From the NCBI GenBank assembly GCA_947069175.1, contig CAMTDV010000003.1:81321978-81385977 (forward strand): a stretch of 64,000 nucleotides of DNA. The letters run 5' to 3'. This DNA is from Scalesia atractyloides (Eukaryota > Streptophyta > Magnoliopsida > Asterales > Asteraceae). Below, piece after piece: positions 21,568 through 34,149 of this stretch. Numbering within the stretch: position 1 is the stretch's first letter; each line of letters starts with the position of its first letter. Below the pieces are notes generated by a model, which worked only from the letters and a program-made list of their open reading frames with translations, was not told the origin of the DNA and made no database searches. The position numbers and the translations under genes were made by a program.

Positions 21568-22103
21568 ATCAATAAATGGACCATTTGTTACGGAGACAGA
21601 AGACAAACCTAGAAAGCTTTTTTTCTACAAGTCATCTCGAGGCTTCAAACGCATCCAAGCAATTGGTATCCGATTGAAGCATAGAAATAGATTCGCGTCG
21701 CCTACTTGGTGAAAGCACAAATGGAATGGCCGATCATGAATTCTATGAAGTTTTTAAGACCTTCACTTTTGAGTGCATAATGAATGAAATGAACCCCTGG
21801 ATGAGGACCAAATCCCCCCTCCCTTTTAATAAACCATGGGGAGCCCCTAGTAGTTTACTGGACAAATTGAGTTGTCGTGACGAGACCTTTCTTAGTGGAA
21901 GATCGGAATTCTCTTCATCACGAGACTGATCGGATCAGACACCCGAGAGACCTCCACAATTGAGTAAGTAAGAGGACAACAAGCAAAGAGTTATGCTTTC
22001 ATTTCTTTGTTGAGATTGAAATCGAGGTTTTTAAAAAGGGGTAGGTATAATGAACGTAGGCCAAGTCAAGAAAAAAGAAAAAGAAAGAGTGATTGGTTGA
22101 TTT

Positions 22104-22166
22104 GGGGGTAGACCCCATGTCATTGGGTGCTCACGCCCGTTAAGGGGGTAACTTCCGTCTACCCCC
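22104..22166. repeat. Short inverted repeat at the right edge of the mitochondrial block
   Basis: GGGGGTAGAC and GTCTACCCCC arms about 43 bp apart. It may be a tiny foldback insertion or part of the junction. Confidence 0.4.
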
Positions 22167-22179
22167 CCCCCCTAATTTA

Positions 22180-22989
22180 ACTATCACGTTTCAGTGTTTA
22201 ACGCCATTTTTTGGTGGGTTGCCATGCCACAATGTGTAGTCTTATATGCGGTTTGGTTCAAAATTCGGTTTTGACGATTGGATAGTTGGTTTATAACCAC
22301 CAAAACCATGACCTAGTTGTGTATATGTAATATATTCATCGATTCATTTTTTATTGTTTTTAAGAATTTTAATACAGACTAGTATTTTTTTATAAAAAGA
22401 AAAATAAAATATTTGAATCATAATGTAGATGTCATGTTACTATCTCAATAAGCAGGAGAGCATTTATGTAAATATTTAGATTATGTATCTATGTAGTAAA
22501 ACATTAAATTTATTATGTACGGGTCAAAGCAGGCGGCTATAGAAAGTTATTCCCGCCAAAAAAACAGTTGTGTCGGTTGGCATGTAACTGCCAAACAAAC
22601 ATGTTATAAATACCCACTGATGTTAAACATTTGATGTAATCTTATGTGCGTGTCTAGTACATTTATTCTCTGTAAATAGTGTTTATATTTGAGAGTCTGT
22701 CATAGGCAACACAAAAAACAAGCCATCAAATTAGCCGGTCCACCGACCCACGTAACCTAGCTGGTTTTGTGGTTTGTTTTTTGCCTTGTATATCCCGGAC
22801 TCTCAAATATGAACACTGTTTACAGAGAATAAAAAACAAGCCACCAAACCAGTCAGTCTGTCGACCCATGTAACCTGGCTGGTTTGGTTTGTTGTTTTTT
22901 AAAACTGTAGTTGACTGTGGTTTGTGTTTTGTATATGATCGGTTATAAAATGGTGAATTGCTGTGCTGATGTCATCTTTGGTAATGCAG
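22180..22989 (+). other. Remnant of RBR copy 1 intron 1
   Basis: About 800 bp with no gene. It contains the CCACCAAACC/ACCCAACC-rich phrases seen in intron 1 of RBR copies 2 and 3, and an inverted repeat whose arms (about 22665-22700 and 22797-22833, including TCTCTGTAAA and TTTACAGAGA) lie 100 bp apart. It ends in an acceptor TAATGCAG at 22989. Confidence 0.6.
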
Positions 22990-23945
22990 CTCAAAGGTAA
23001 AAGGCAACCAACAAGCAACAAGGTTACGACATTGTTGATCAAGTGAACCTTATTCGGAGTAAATTCGTTTATCAAGCCCTGTTTCATATGAAGCAAAACT
23101 ATATAAAGTTTGTATATAGACTAATCGCAAAATGGACCAACAGCGATTCTTACTTGACGATAATTGAGCAATGCACAATTTGTTTTGAATATATCCACAA
23201 TGATCAAATATATACAGTCCACAAATGTCTGCATAGATATTGCTTTTCTTGTATGAGACAACATGTAGAAGCAAAGTTACTTCAAGGGAAGCTGCCCGAA
23301 TGCCCACATGAAAAATGTGAATCCACCGTCGGAAATGAAAGCTGCAAAAAGTTTCTAAATCCAGAATTATATGATATTATGAGGTTAAGGGTAAAAGAAG
23401 CTTCTATCCTGCCAAAAGATAGAGTTTATTGCCCGATTTCAAAGTATTCGGCTTTGATGCTAAAACGGAGGTCATAGAACATACACCTTCTTCGTCATCT
23501 AATGCAGCTGGAGATACTGGAATGAGAAGGTATGTTGAATGTAATCGTTATTTTTGTATAAATTGCAAAGTACCTTGGCATGATGATGTGACTTGCTCGG
23601 GTTACATGATATCGTACGTGTTTCAGTCTTCTAATGAGGCAAAACTAAAGTCTCTGGCAACAAAAGAACGTTGGCGCGAGTGTATTAATTGCAAGAATTT
23701 GGTTGAACTAACAAGCGGGTGTTACCATATTAATTGCAGGTATGTGTTTGATTTGTTTCTTTTTGTTTTTTTGGAAATAGTAACTAAGCCCCTTTGAAAT
23801 GTTGTACTCTGCTTAAAGTTGAAGATATGGTTTGAATGCGATTGCAGATGTTCAGTTTTGCTACACATGTGGAGCGGACTGGGTTGACAAGAAACAGATG
23901 TGTAGGTGTCGGCTCTGGGATGAGCGTAACATTATTTATGCGTAG
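22990..23945 (+). pseudogene. RBR copy 1, exons 2 and 3 (broken RBR ubiquitin ligase)
   Basis: Exon 2 (22990-23739) and exon 3 (23848-23945) of an RBR E3 ligase. RING1 (CTICFEY ... CLHRYCFSC ... CPHEKC), IBR (CINCKVPWHDDVTC) and RING2 (CINCKNLVELTSGCYHINC) are still readable, with GT at 23740 and a TTGCAG acceptor. It is dead: one-base deletions near 23026 (start of exon 2) and near 23470 (between RING1 and IBR) shift the frame, SKYSALM replaces the IBR cysteine seen as SNCSALM in copy 2, and five bases are lost at the start of exon 3. Its exon 1 lies 7.8 kb upstream beyond the mitochondrial insertion. Confidence 0.85.
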
Positions 23946-24218
23946 CGGCGCTGAAATGGCCCATGATATTGATGATGAGTGATGAAAGGATTAAAACTTA
24001 GTAGTTGATATTGGTGGTTGGTTTGTATGGTTACTACTTATAAGCAAGACTGTTTTGACCAAGTTTTTACAATATAGCCTACATATGAATTCTCAACAAA
24101 ATACGTCGAAGATTACTCTATTCGGTATATTTTTTTTACATCAGCGTGAAACTTTCACATGTGTTTTTTTTATTCTAACTTGGTCGCACCACCATCAAAA
24201 TTCTCATCCGAATGTGAG

Positions 24219-24312
24219 AAGGCAGAGCGTTAAAATCTCTGTAACGCTCTGCCTTAGTGAAATCTCACTCCGTCAAAGTTAGAAGTGTGATTTTATTGAC
24301 GGAGCGAGATTT
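24219..24312. repeat. Two adjacent hairpins downstream of RBR copy 1
   Basis: First: AAGGCAGAGCGTT / AACGCTCTGCCTT arms with a loop of about 11 bases. Second: AAATCTCACTCCGTCAA / TTGACGGAGCGAGATTTT arms. RBR copy 2 has a related but unduplicated stretch at about 39440-39520. Confidence 0.6.
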
Positions 24313-25425
24313 TACTAACGTCCTTTGGGAATCAGGGGTTTTGTGTTTGGATGAGTGTTTCATGGTGTTTTTAGTTGTGTTGGTGTTTTTGGTTGAGTTG
24401 GTGCCATGCCCAAACTAATAGAAAAAAGGTGCAATTTTTGTCGTGAAAATAAAAACGCCTGATAAGTGAAAACAATGAGATGGCAAGTCAATTATTAATC
24501 AATGAGAAAGATCATTCCACATTGGTATACCTCACGTTCATAACTTAGATCACACGATGCGAAGATGTTTGAAGAATTGGCGTTATTAGACATGTGGACG
24601 TCACGTCAGTGAGCGTCAGAATAGTAACGTGGTGAGTAAAATGGGCTGTTGGAAGGGACGTGGATTAAAAAAAAACAGTTACAAATTATATATTATCTAT
24701 TAATATTTATAAAAATAGTACTATTACTAATATAATAATTATCAATAATAAAAACACTTACAAATTTTAAATAAAAAAAGTTACATTACTAAAAAAACCG
24801 ATTATATAATTTAAACTTAATAAACGAACATAAAACATAATCTAAAATAACCGAAACTAGGTATGATATTTATAAAAAATTAAGAGATTTTATAAAAGTG
24901 AAGGTTGAGAAGGAGTTGGGTAGAAGAGAGTGAGGTGAAAATGGTGAGATTTTTATATAGATGGGGTGAATTATTTTTTTATATATATATTTTTTTAATT
25001 ATGTCGTTGGGGTCCAACGGCTAGTAACCACATCCAATGAAAGCACGTCACCTCAACGCTCATTTAACATCAGCGTCCATGGGAAATCTCTAGCCCCGTC
25101 CACAACGTCGTTAACAACTCGTGGTTCGGTGTGGTGTGTGCGGCATGGAAGGACATAAATGCCACACTTTTACACCCATACCGTATAATCCTAAGAAAAT
25201 CATTAGAGTATCTCACATTCATAACTTATAATAAAATCGTTAGAACCTCGATTCAAACAAGCAATACTTTAGAAGTTATTATTAAAAAAATCTACGGGAT
25301 CACTTAGAATTTTGATACGAATTATAATATAAAACAATTGTAGGTTTACTTCACTTCGTTACCACGGCGTGGATCTGCCCCTAGTCCCATTGATCCAATA
25401 TCCCATTGATCCAATATCAATGAAT

Positions 25426-25600
25426 AGTGACGGATCTAGAAAATATTCGTAGGGGTAACGTTTTATAAAAAAAGGGTAACGAAATCGAAAAAACGTCAAA
25501 AAAGCGTCAAAGTTTTTCAAAATTTATAATACTGTCGGATCGCCAAGGGGTAGCGGAGGCTACCCCTTCCCCTAAGATAGGTATGTCCCTGATCATGAAT
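25426..25600 (+). repeat. Dispersed short repeat, copy A
   Basis: Shares GGATCTAGAAAAT, AGGGGTAACGTTT, GAAATCGAAAAAACGT and a closing TACCCCTTC with 58610-58770, in the same order and spacing. No terminal repeats or coding sequence seen. Confidence 0.7.
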
Positions 25601-25714
25601 CCATCATCATCTTTCATGTAATATATTAACATCATTAACTACGAAACTATAAATCAAACCATTTGTCGTTGCGAAAAATATGAAAGCTAGATTATAAATT
25701 GAGAAACAACTCAA

Positions 25715-26140
25715 TTTGTATACTCCCGAGTCTCATTTAACAAGGGTAAAGGAAAGAAAAAAGGAAAGAAAAGAGATGAAAATATAAAAAAACCATGTTC
25801 TTGAGATTTTTTAAGGATAAAAGTGGGGGGGAAGGAGGAAAAAAGGAAGAAAATTTATAAATATATTTATCCTCCCAAATCGGAGAGATTAGGAAAGAAA
25901 ATCTTATCAATTAAATTACCCTCATATCTAATTAAAATATTTTATGTTTAAAGGGTATAATGATAAAATTGTTACTTTCTTTTCTTTTCCTCCTAACTCG
26001 GGAACACATAAAATGCTTGATTTCTTCTCTTTTCCTTTACTTTTTATTAAACTCGGGAACACGAAAAAATATCACATTTTTTCCTTCTTTTCTCTCTTAA
26101 TTTTTGTTCCCCTCCTCTATGAGACTCGAGAACACAGTGT
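25715..26140. mobile_element. Probable MITE with imperfect inverted ends
   Basis: CCCGAGTCTCATTT near 25726 faces ATGAGACTCGAG near 26120, with purine-rich sequence on one side and the complementary pyrimidine-rich sequence on the other. Target duplication not identified. Confidence 0.35.
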
Positions 26141-28019
26141 GGTTGGACAAGTTTTAAAAGTGAATGATGTCATAAATAATTCTAAAATGGAACTTCATAC
26201 TTTATCTTATGACGTGAATTTGCAATGTTAATTATACATAAGGTTTATCTAATGGTATGTTTGCAGGTTCAACTTGTTGATGTCATAACCAATCAGCCCA
26301 AATGTAAACGGTTTAAAAATACTCAATCATACCAATTATATAGACAGTCTTGGTCTGACTTGCATAATCGACATGTCGTCCCATACCCATGCCTTTGTTA
26401 ACATTTGAAGGGAGCGTTAACTTTTAAGTCTCTTAAAGGTGTTTGGGATTGTTTTTTAAAAGAAGATTTAAAAAAGTGTTTGTATTAGCTTTTGTACTAA
26501 GAAAAGTAAAATGATCAAAAAGTATGGTTTAAGTTTTCTTATTTGTTTGTTATTTTAAAGAGTAATATTAGATTGGTAATTTTATATTGAAAAGTCAAAA
26601 GCTATTTAAAAAGTCATTGTTTTGTGACTTTTGAAAAACAAACTTTTCCTTATTTATAAAAAGCAAAATTAAAAAGAACTTTTATCAAATGCCAAACATT
26701 TTTTACTATTTCACCCTTTAAAATGCAGCAAAGCATTGTTTCACCCTTTAAAATATGGGAAAGCAATATCGCCTCGTAAAGTATTTTTGAACAACAAGGT
26801 TCATAAATGAAAACTGAAATTTGAAACTTGAGTAAATCACAAGTGCGTAATTATACTACCATGCCCTAATTTCATAAAAAGACAAAACGGAATTTAATGA
26901 AATAATAATAAATAATTAAATAGTGGCAAAATTACATAAATACCCTTTTGTCTAACGTTAAAAAAATTGGGATATAGACGGGAGGACTCAGAGTGTAGCA
27001 AAAAGTAAACCGTTGGTACTCAGATAGCGATATTTGTAAATTAGGGATGCAAGTTGATCTCGTCACCAAATCACATGGGCGCAAATAGCATTTTACGCTT
27101 GAAACTTCTATGAACATAGTTTCCTCCTACCCTTGGATCCTAAAGAGAGATGTTGATGGATAAATTAGTCATGCTAAAAAAGTTATAAAAAAAACTATCA
27201 ATCGTATACTTACGTATGAAAAAAGGAGAAAATAACATAATCATTTTAATAAGACTCAGAGACTTAAATTGGTGCATAGAATGAAAAGCAAGACTTTCCA
27301 AGTGATGGATAAAGTTTTGGGATTTTTATTTATAATTTGAAGAGTTAATTATACGGATTTTCTATGTGCTTTGTACAGATTTCATCAACACCTCAAATTT
27401 ACAACAATACTTCTTGTGGTAAGATTTTTTGTAACTACCATTGTCTTTATCGGTTAACATTGTTAACTTTATGATGTCAATGATAAGCATTTTCACCATC
27501 AATTCATTATTCATCACCGGCGAGATTGAGAAAGATGGTAATGGTGACTAGCAGTATAGATGTAGGTGGGTGGTCGGCAAGAGAATGGCAGGTGGCCGGT
27601 GAGATGGAGTATTAACAATACGGGGGAGGGATATGTGGGTCCCATCCATCTTAATTGCCTTTTCAATTTTTATGTATTTTTATTTTAATACTAGGGGTAT
27701 TTATGTCGATTTACATCAATTTAACATCGATAGTAAATGGACATTAATTGTAGGGACTGTCGTCGTTATAAATTGTAAACCACCCGTAGGTCTTAAAATA
27801 CTGTATTATGCCCCGCCCCAACGCACTTGTCGTAAATACTAGTTAAATTCAAAATTTATATGTTATTATGTACAGATATACTAGCAAGTTGTTCGCGTGA
27901 TGCGGCGAGAGCGACACATCACATTGCGATACTCATTTTTGTTAGTTTTCTTATTTATATAATATTTATTGTAGCATTACTGTGATAGATATATATAAAA
28001 AAACGAAGTAATCGGGTAA

Positions 28020-29010
28020 TCCATTTCATTGTGTTATGCATGGTTCGGTCAGTTCGGTTATTATTCTCAACTGAAGCCAAAATCAAAGTCACTGGTTTAG
28101 TCTATTTTATTAACGAATCGGTTTTCGGTTAATCACTTAGGTTTATTCGGTTAGATTAAAGGTTTTTAGTTAGGTTTATTTAATTTCAGCTAATAACAAA
28201 AACCAAACTTTGTCTAGAACTTTTGCTTAGAAATATATGAAATTGAGGTATAAAAACATGAAATGAAAGTATAAATATATGAAACGGAGATATAAAATAT
28301 GAAATATATGAACTAGTGGTATAAAAGCTAAAAATATAGGAAAATATAAATGATTTGGTTCGGTTCAACTAATTTGGTTAAACGAGAGTACAAAAAAATT
28401 AATAACCGGTTTTTGGTTAATTCGGTTGTCAGTTAATTCAGTTTTTGGTTGATTTCGGTTCGGTTTCGTCTATTTTTGGTTTGGTATGGGTTAACGATTT
28501 AGTTATTACTAAGCAATAACCGGTTTTGGTTAATAACTGATAAGTGCGCGCGCGATGCGACGGGAAACAGACATCGCTTTGTATTGTTCAGTTGGTTAGA
28601 TTATTATCCTCAATCGAAATCAAGGTTATCGATTAGTCTATTTTATTAACTAATATTTTGTCACTTAATTGGTTTGGTTTATTCAGTTGGATTAGATTGA
28701 CGATTTTTGGTTTGATTCATTTAATTTCGGTTAAAAGCTAAATCCAAACTTGGGCTAAAACTTGTAATTAGAAATACATGAAATTTAGGTATAAATATAT
28801 GAAATTGGTGAACTGAAGGTATAAAAGCTAGAAATATATGAAATTGTGAATCGTTCGGTTAAGTTAATTTTGGTTAAATGAGGGTACAAAAAAATTGATA
28901 ACCGTTTTTTGTTAATTTGGGTTTCAGTTAATCAATTTTCAGTTAACTCGTTTTTTTGGTTGATTTTGGTTCGGTTTATTTTCGATTAACGATTTAGTTA
29001 TTACTCACCA
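28020..29010. repeat. Diverged tandem duplication, unit about 500 bp
   Basis: Two units (about 28020-28540 and 28560-29010) each carry a CGGTTCGGTT-type start, a run of GAAAT-GGTATAAA phrases and a GGTTTTTGGTTAATTCGG-type end. Both are preceded by a short GC-rich GATGCGACGGG / GATGCGGCGAG phrase. Confidence 0.55.
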
Positions 29011-30240
29011 TTAGACACTATTAATCACGTAATATGTCAATTTTTTTAATTAAAAATATATAAATAGTATACTTAAATCAAAGAGAATAAAATTCTTGTT
29101 TATATGGTGTAATTAAAAAATATATTAATGTACCAAAAAGTTATAACCGTTTAAAAATCTTGGGTAGGGGAGTTAGTATTTTATAAGTAGATTAAATGTA
29201 ACTATTAACTAATTATTTATAATTTTGTTAAAGATGAGGTTTAATCACTTGACATTTTGTAGTTATTAAATATTATGAGATAATGACTATACGCTAAGGT
29301 ATCATCTACTTGTATCTTATAATCCACAAATCAATACTAACCAAAATAACTCTCGAAACATCGACAAAAGTGAGTAGGTCGTCATGGTGGATTTTATTAA
29401 AACCTTATTGTTTATAAGACGTGACAAGAATACGTAAAAAAAATTATTAATATGTTGTGGAAGGAGAAAAGTGTAACTAACTAACCATAAATATTTTAAA
29501 ACATAGGAATTTTAAGTGTAATAAAAAGAATGGCTAAAATATAATTATTGTTTAAAAGAATAATTTACTCTCATTTTAAGGATATATTTATAAGTTAAGA
29601 GGGAAAAGTTTTTATTTTTTTGAAGTATCTTAAAAGAACCTTTCTAATGCATTATAATATAATATAGATTAAACTATATACTAATTTTGATTGCTATATG
29701 AACGCTAACAAAAAGGTTTTCTTTTAACTAAGTTCACCTCTTATACAAATCTAGCTATATACAAACTGAGCTCGAGCTCAACACTTCAAGTCGATATAAT
29801 AGATGAGTCAAGCTGGCTTGACACGATAAGTAGACAAGCTTGAGCCAGAGCTAACTTGACTCCTACCTGAGGACGACAAAAATACCTGAGATGAGACCGG
29901 TTGTGAAATTGAAAAAATATACATTTAGCAGGTATGAGATTAAGTGACACCCAACCTGATTACTCGAAACTATATACATGTTTACCTGAGACATATTTCC
30001 AAAAAAATCGGTTTTATTTTTATTTTCCGTTAACCCTTGTTTAAGAATGCTTCATTACTTAGAAAATAAAATTTTATTTTTATTTTTCGTATTTGTATAT
30101 TACGAATACGAAATTATAATTTAAATTTATATTATCATAATAGTTATGTATTGCGGACGTGTCAAAGATCATAGGGTAATAACTATATGTGTAGTTTATT
30201 TAACAACATAGAATTATAAAAGTAAGAAAAAAATATACTT

Positions 30241-30513
30241 TGTTATGAATGTATCCATTATGTAGTGAATTTCCACATGTATAACCCCTATCTATGAATG
30301 CATCCATTATGTAGTGACCTTCCACATGTATAACCCATTTTCTCTTATTTACTATTGTACTAATGTGAGTGCATATATATAATGGCATTTGTATATCATG
30401 TTAGATGAATGAATAAGAATTCTCCATGTTCTATTCTCTACATGATTTCAAAGTCTAGCTCTCATGTTTATATACATATATATTAGTTGCTAATAGACCG
30501 TTGTTTCACAACA
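30241..30513 (+). repeat. Copia 5' LTR
   Basis: 273 bp. It contains an internal duplicate of CATCCATTATGTAGTGA and a TATATATAATGG stretch that may be the TATA box. Confidence 0.92.
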
Positions 30514-30527
30514 CGTTATCAGCACGA
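30514..30527 (+). other. Copia primer-binding site
   Basis: CGTTATCAGCACGA directly after the 5' LTR, a common plant copia type. Confidence 0.75.
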
Positions 30528-31591
30528 ATATGCTCTATGTGTTTTGCCACCCTTGGTATCCCTTTTTCCTTGTCTTTGATGTGCATTATTTTCCAACCTA
30601 ACTCAATCTCGCATGTTGAGAAAGCAACCTAATAATTATGCAACTATCTCTACTAATAAAGGTATGATTCTTCGTATGATTATTCACATTATATTTGATG
30701 ATCATACATCAATCTTACTGATGACACTTATTAATATACATATATAAACTTAAAACTGATCATTACTATAAATTCTATGATGTAGTCTCATGATTGAACT
30801 GTTATCTATATATTTTTCTATTTGCTTTTAGAAGTTATTATATATATATTAGCATGTTGGTATTCATCAGGATTTAGATGTTACATCATAAATTTATGAC
30901 GTTACAATTGACTAATTCATCTTTTTCAAATACTCATTATTAATTGAATAACTACAGTTTTCATTGATGACGACGATATTACGAATATTTATTTTATTTT
31001 TCTCTTTTACAAATGATCCCTTCTATTATTCTAAATTGGCTGGATTATCATTTAATTAGTTAATTTAATATATGTTGTTTAGGACTCTTACAATCTAGTG
31101 ATTCTCATCTACATATTCTTTGAGCCACCATAATCATATATTTATGCTTCTTTATTAACCTTGTTAAGTTGTAAATAAAATTGTTGAATTATTTTGATTT
31201 GAGAAGTTAATTTGCAATCTAGAGAATATTATATGTGATTTTAGAATCCATGAAAAACAATTAAATTCCATATTCAATATTACAAAGTATGGAACTCAAT
31301 ATTTATGGACTAAACAATGCAATTGTATTAGGTATATATGCTTGTATTGGTGGTAATATATACATGATGTATGTACTAGATTTTCATTTTGTATAGTTTA
31401 TAATTTAAATGGATATGAATTCTATAATTAATTGTTTTCATTAGTCATTGTTAACACGTAGCATGCCAAACGACTTTTACATAATTAGATATAAATGAGT
31501 TATGTGAGTAGTGCTCATTGGATATTAATCCTCTGTTTATAAACATCAATTGATTTAGTTTTAAATAAACTATTCAACTTATAATGCAATA

Positions 31592-31641
31592 TATTATTAT
31601 TATTATTATTATTGTTGTTGTTGTTGTTGTTGTTGTTGTTA
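31592..31641 (+). repeat. Compound trinucleotide microsatellite (ATT)n(GTT)n
   Basis: A run of ATT units passes into GTT units, inside the copia element. Confidence 0.95.
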
Positions 31642-34149
31642 TAACATGATTATGCAAATATCGTTTGGTACTTATACTAAGGTTAATGCTATAACAAATT
31701 TTGCATATAAGAAATTGATATAATAGATTAATATTGCTAGATATCATTAGTTGTTTTTAAAGAAACATTTTCTAGCGATGTCGGTACCTCTCATGCATTC
31801 ATTATGCCATGTCATAATGTTTAACAATTTATTTGCATATTAACTATTACTATTGCTAGTATAAAAAATGGTGACTATTGCTATTGCTTCATATGTACAA
31901 TGTATAGATTGCTTATATAATGTCATCAGTTGTTTAAATATCAATATTTGAGAAGAAAAAAATGAGTATGTTATGTAATTCATCAGTATTACAGTTTTCA
32001 AATAAAATTTTCAAATACAAGTAATAAATGATCTGAGAACTTGAAAGAGATATATGTTTAAGTTGCTTCATATTGTATAATTTGTTGCTATCTATACATT
32101 GTATTCTATATGCTATCACTTCTTTGCATCGATAATACAGAAGAGAACGACTAAACCAAAGTTGTGGTTTATTGTCATTCTCATGAAAAAGTAGAAATAT
32201 GCTTCGATTTAAACCCAAAGTATCATACTCCTTGTATCTCATTATCAAGTATAAAAAAAAAATTTATATGACTCGGACATATAATTACTTCTCAATTGAC
32301 GTTATACGAAGAGAAGTTTAATTATAAGGGAAATCGGATAAAACAAATTTTGTTTGTCAAACCTCAAATATACTCCTGAAGTAGCAATATCATTTAAAGG
32401 GTATAAACGGTTTGAAACAACTGTATATCTATATGTTCGAGAAAATAATGGAAAACCGTAAAAATTGTATGGTTTTACTCTGATGCATGAAGTGAGTATA
32501 TATTGATCATTGGCATCATTGAGAAAGTTCTAATCATGATCATATTAATAATGAGATTGACCATTAGAAGTGCAACAATCATCATGTTAATAAGAGATTA
32601 AACTATCAGAAATTATAAGATTGTGAAGCTAATAATGAGATCGAATATCAGTATTATAATGATAGTCATGATGAGATCGACCACCAAAAGTGGTAACCTA
32701 GTGATTACATAACACGATGGTTTGAACTTTGAAGTTATAATACATTCTTTCATATCTTATGTTTTGTATTACATACGTGCAAGTAATACATATACAATAT
32801 CATAAACCATAAGTTTATGGATCATGATTATTTACTTTATTGGTATGACCGGTTAGACCATACCGAATCAATGATGATGTGAAATATAATGAAGAACTTG
32901 AAGATTCTTCTAGTTGATAGCATATTATGTTTGCTCTTAAGGGAAATTATTTATTTGCCAATTAATGGTATAAATCCCTAAAATATAATGGAATGAATGA
33001 AGGATGTATATATCCAAACATGATACCATTTAGTGTTTTTAAATCGATGCGTCATCTAAATGGTCATCAAATTTACAACTTGAAGTTGTGTGTAGCTTAG
33101 CTAATGAGATAGCAAGCATATTATTCCATTTTATCATATTTATGGTGGTTATAACATTGAATTTAGTATCCATGTTACTAATGGTTATTGGAATAAGTAT
33201 TAAACTTTCTAAATGCTTAAGACACATATTGCTTTTGTTGAAGACGATGATCAAACGTCTACAAATTGATTGAAAAGTCAATAATCAAGAGAGCAAAAGT
33301 TCATATTTGAGCACATGTGATTTTACATGAGGTAACATTATTTCACATCAAGCCAACATGTTGGAATAGTTTCTCTCCATTATAGTTGGTTTTGGTCAGG
33401 AACCAAATATTTCCCATCAAACTTTTTATTGTGCGGTATACATTGAATGATCCACCACAACACATAAAGATTGAAACTCAAATAATGTTGGGAATATATG
33501 TTGGATGAAAATACTATTTATGATTACATACTTAGAGCAATTAACGAGAGATTTATTTATGGCTTGTTAAATCTTACTTTAAGTAAATTAACATTTTCAA
33601 CATTAGGGGGAGATTAATGGCAGTTGAAAAAGGAATGGGTATGCATGAATTATCATTGATCCTTAAATGAAATTGTATGAACAACAAGTTCAAAAGATAA
33701 TTCGTTACCTAGATTAAAGAATCAATCACCAGATATGTGCACTGACCTAAATACAGTGACTAAGTAAGTCACGTAGTCAACTGCTAATGCTCCAACTAAG
33801 TTAATTGTCATAGTAGGGCAAACCATATATTAGTGAGTCTATTGCACGCCTGAAGCGTGGTACACTAGTCGATTCCAAGAAAATAAAAATTCCTCGAAAA
33901 ATTAGAGCTAGTAATGAAGAAGATGGTCAAGTCGAGGTTATACTAAAAAAAAGGGTTTCTTGAAGAGGCATTAGACATGATGGTTCTAGAAGAACCTCAG
34001 GTACCTGAAAATAAAGAGCTTTTAGTAAATTATATCATGTCTAGAAGTGTATAGAATCGAAACAAAATCGACGTCGTTATACTTTTGTATATATAGCGCT
34101 TGAAAAGATGAAATGATGAGGATCAAGATTTAAAATCTGCCTATGAATA

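Larger units (their letters stand above)
15190..22100. other. Nuclear copy of plant mitochondrial DNA (NUMT), about 6.9 kb
   Basis: The base composition and texture change abruptly to GC-richer, purine/pyrimidine-block sequence typical of plant mitochondrial intergenic DNA. It carries a mitochondrial-type trnE, a plastid-derived trnH of the kind found in plant mitochondria, a gypsy pol fragment and several short chimeric ORFs. No standard mitochondrial protein gene was recognised. The right edge is blurred between 22080 and 22170. It separates exon 1 from intron 1/exon 2 of RBR copy 1. The intervals 15190-15584, 16000-16480, 17240-18180, 18750-19500, 19580-20190, 20700-21490 and 21570-22100 hold no gene I can support. 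Confidence 0.8.
24313..30235. other. Gene-free, AT-rich repeat region
   Basis: No credible gene on either strand; open frames are short and unlike known proteins. Recognisable parts are a short dispersed repeat (25426-25600), a probable MITE (25715-26140), and a diverged duplication rich in CGGTT motifs (28020-29010). At 24330-25180 there are phrases such as AACGCC and GTGTGGTG reminiscent of PIF/Harbinger MITEs, but I could not set ends. Confidence 0.6.

Noticed and set aside
15190..22100. Bacterial or organelle contamination
   Set aside because: Junctions lie inside one RBR gene copy on both sides, and a nuclear hAT element with an 8-bp duplication sits within.
31592..31641. CRISPR-like or regulatory array
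   Set aside because: A plain ATT/GTT microsatellite; no CRISPR arrays exist anywhere in the window and none would be expected in a plant.
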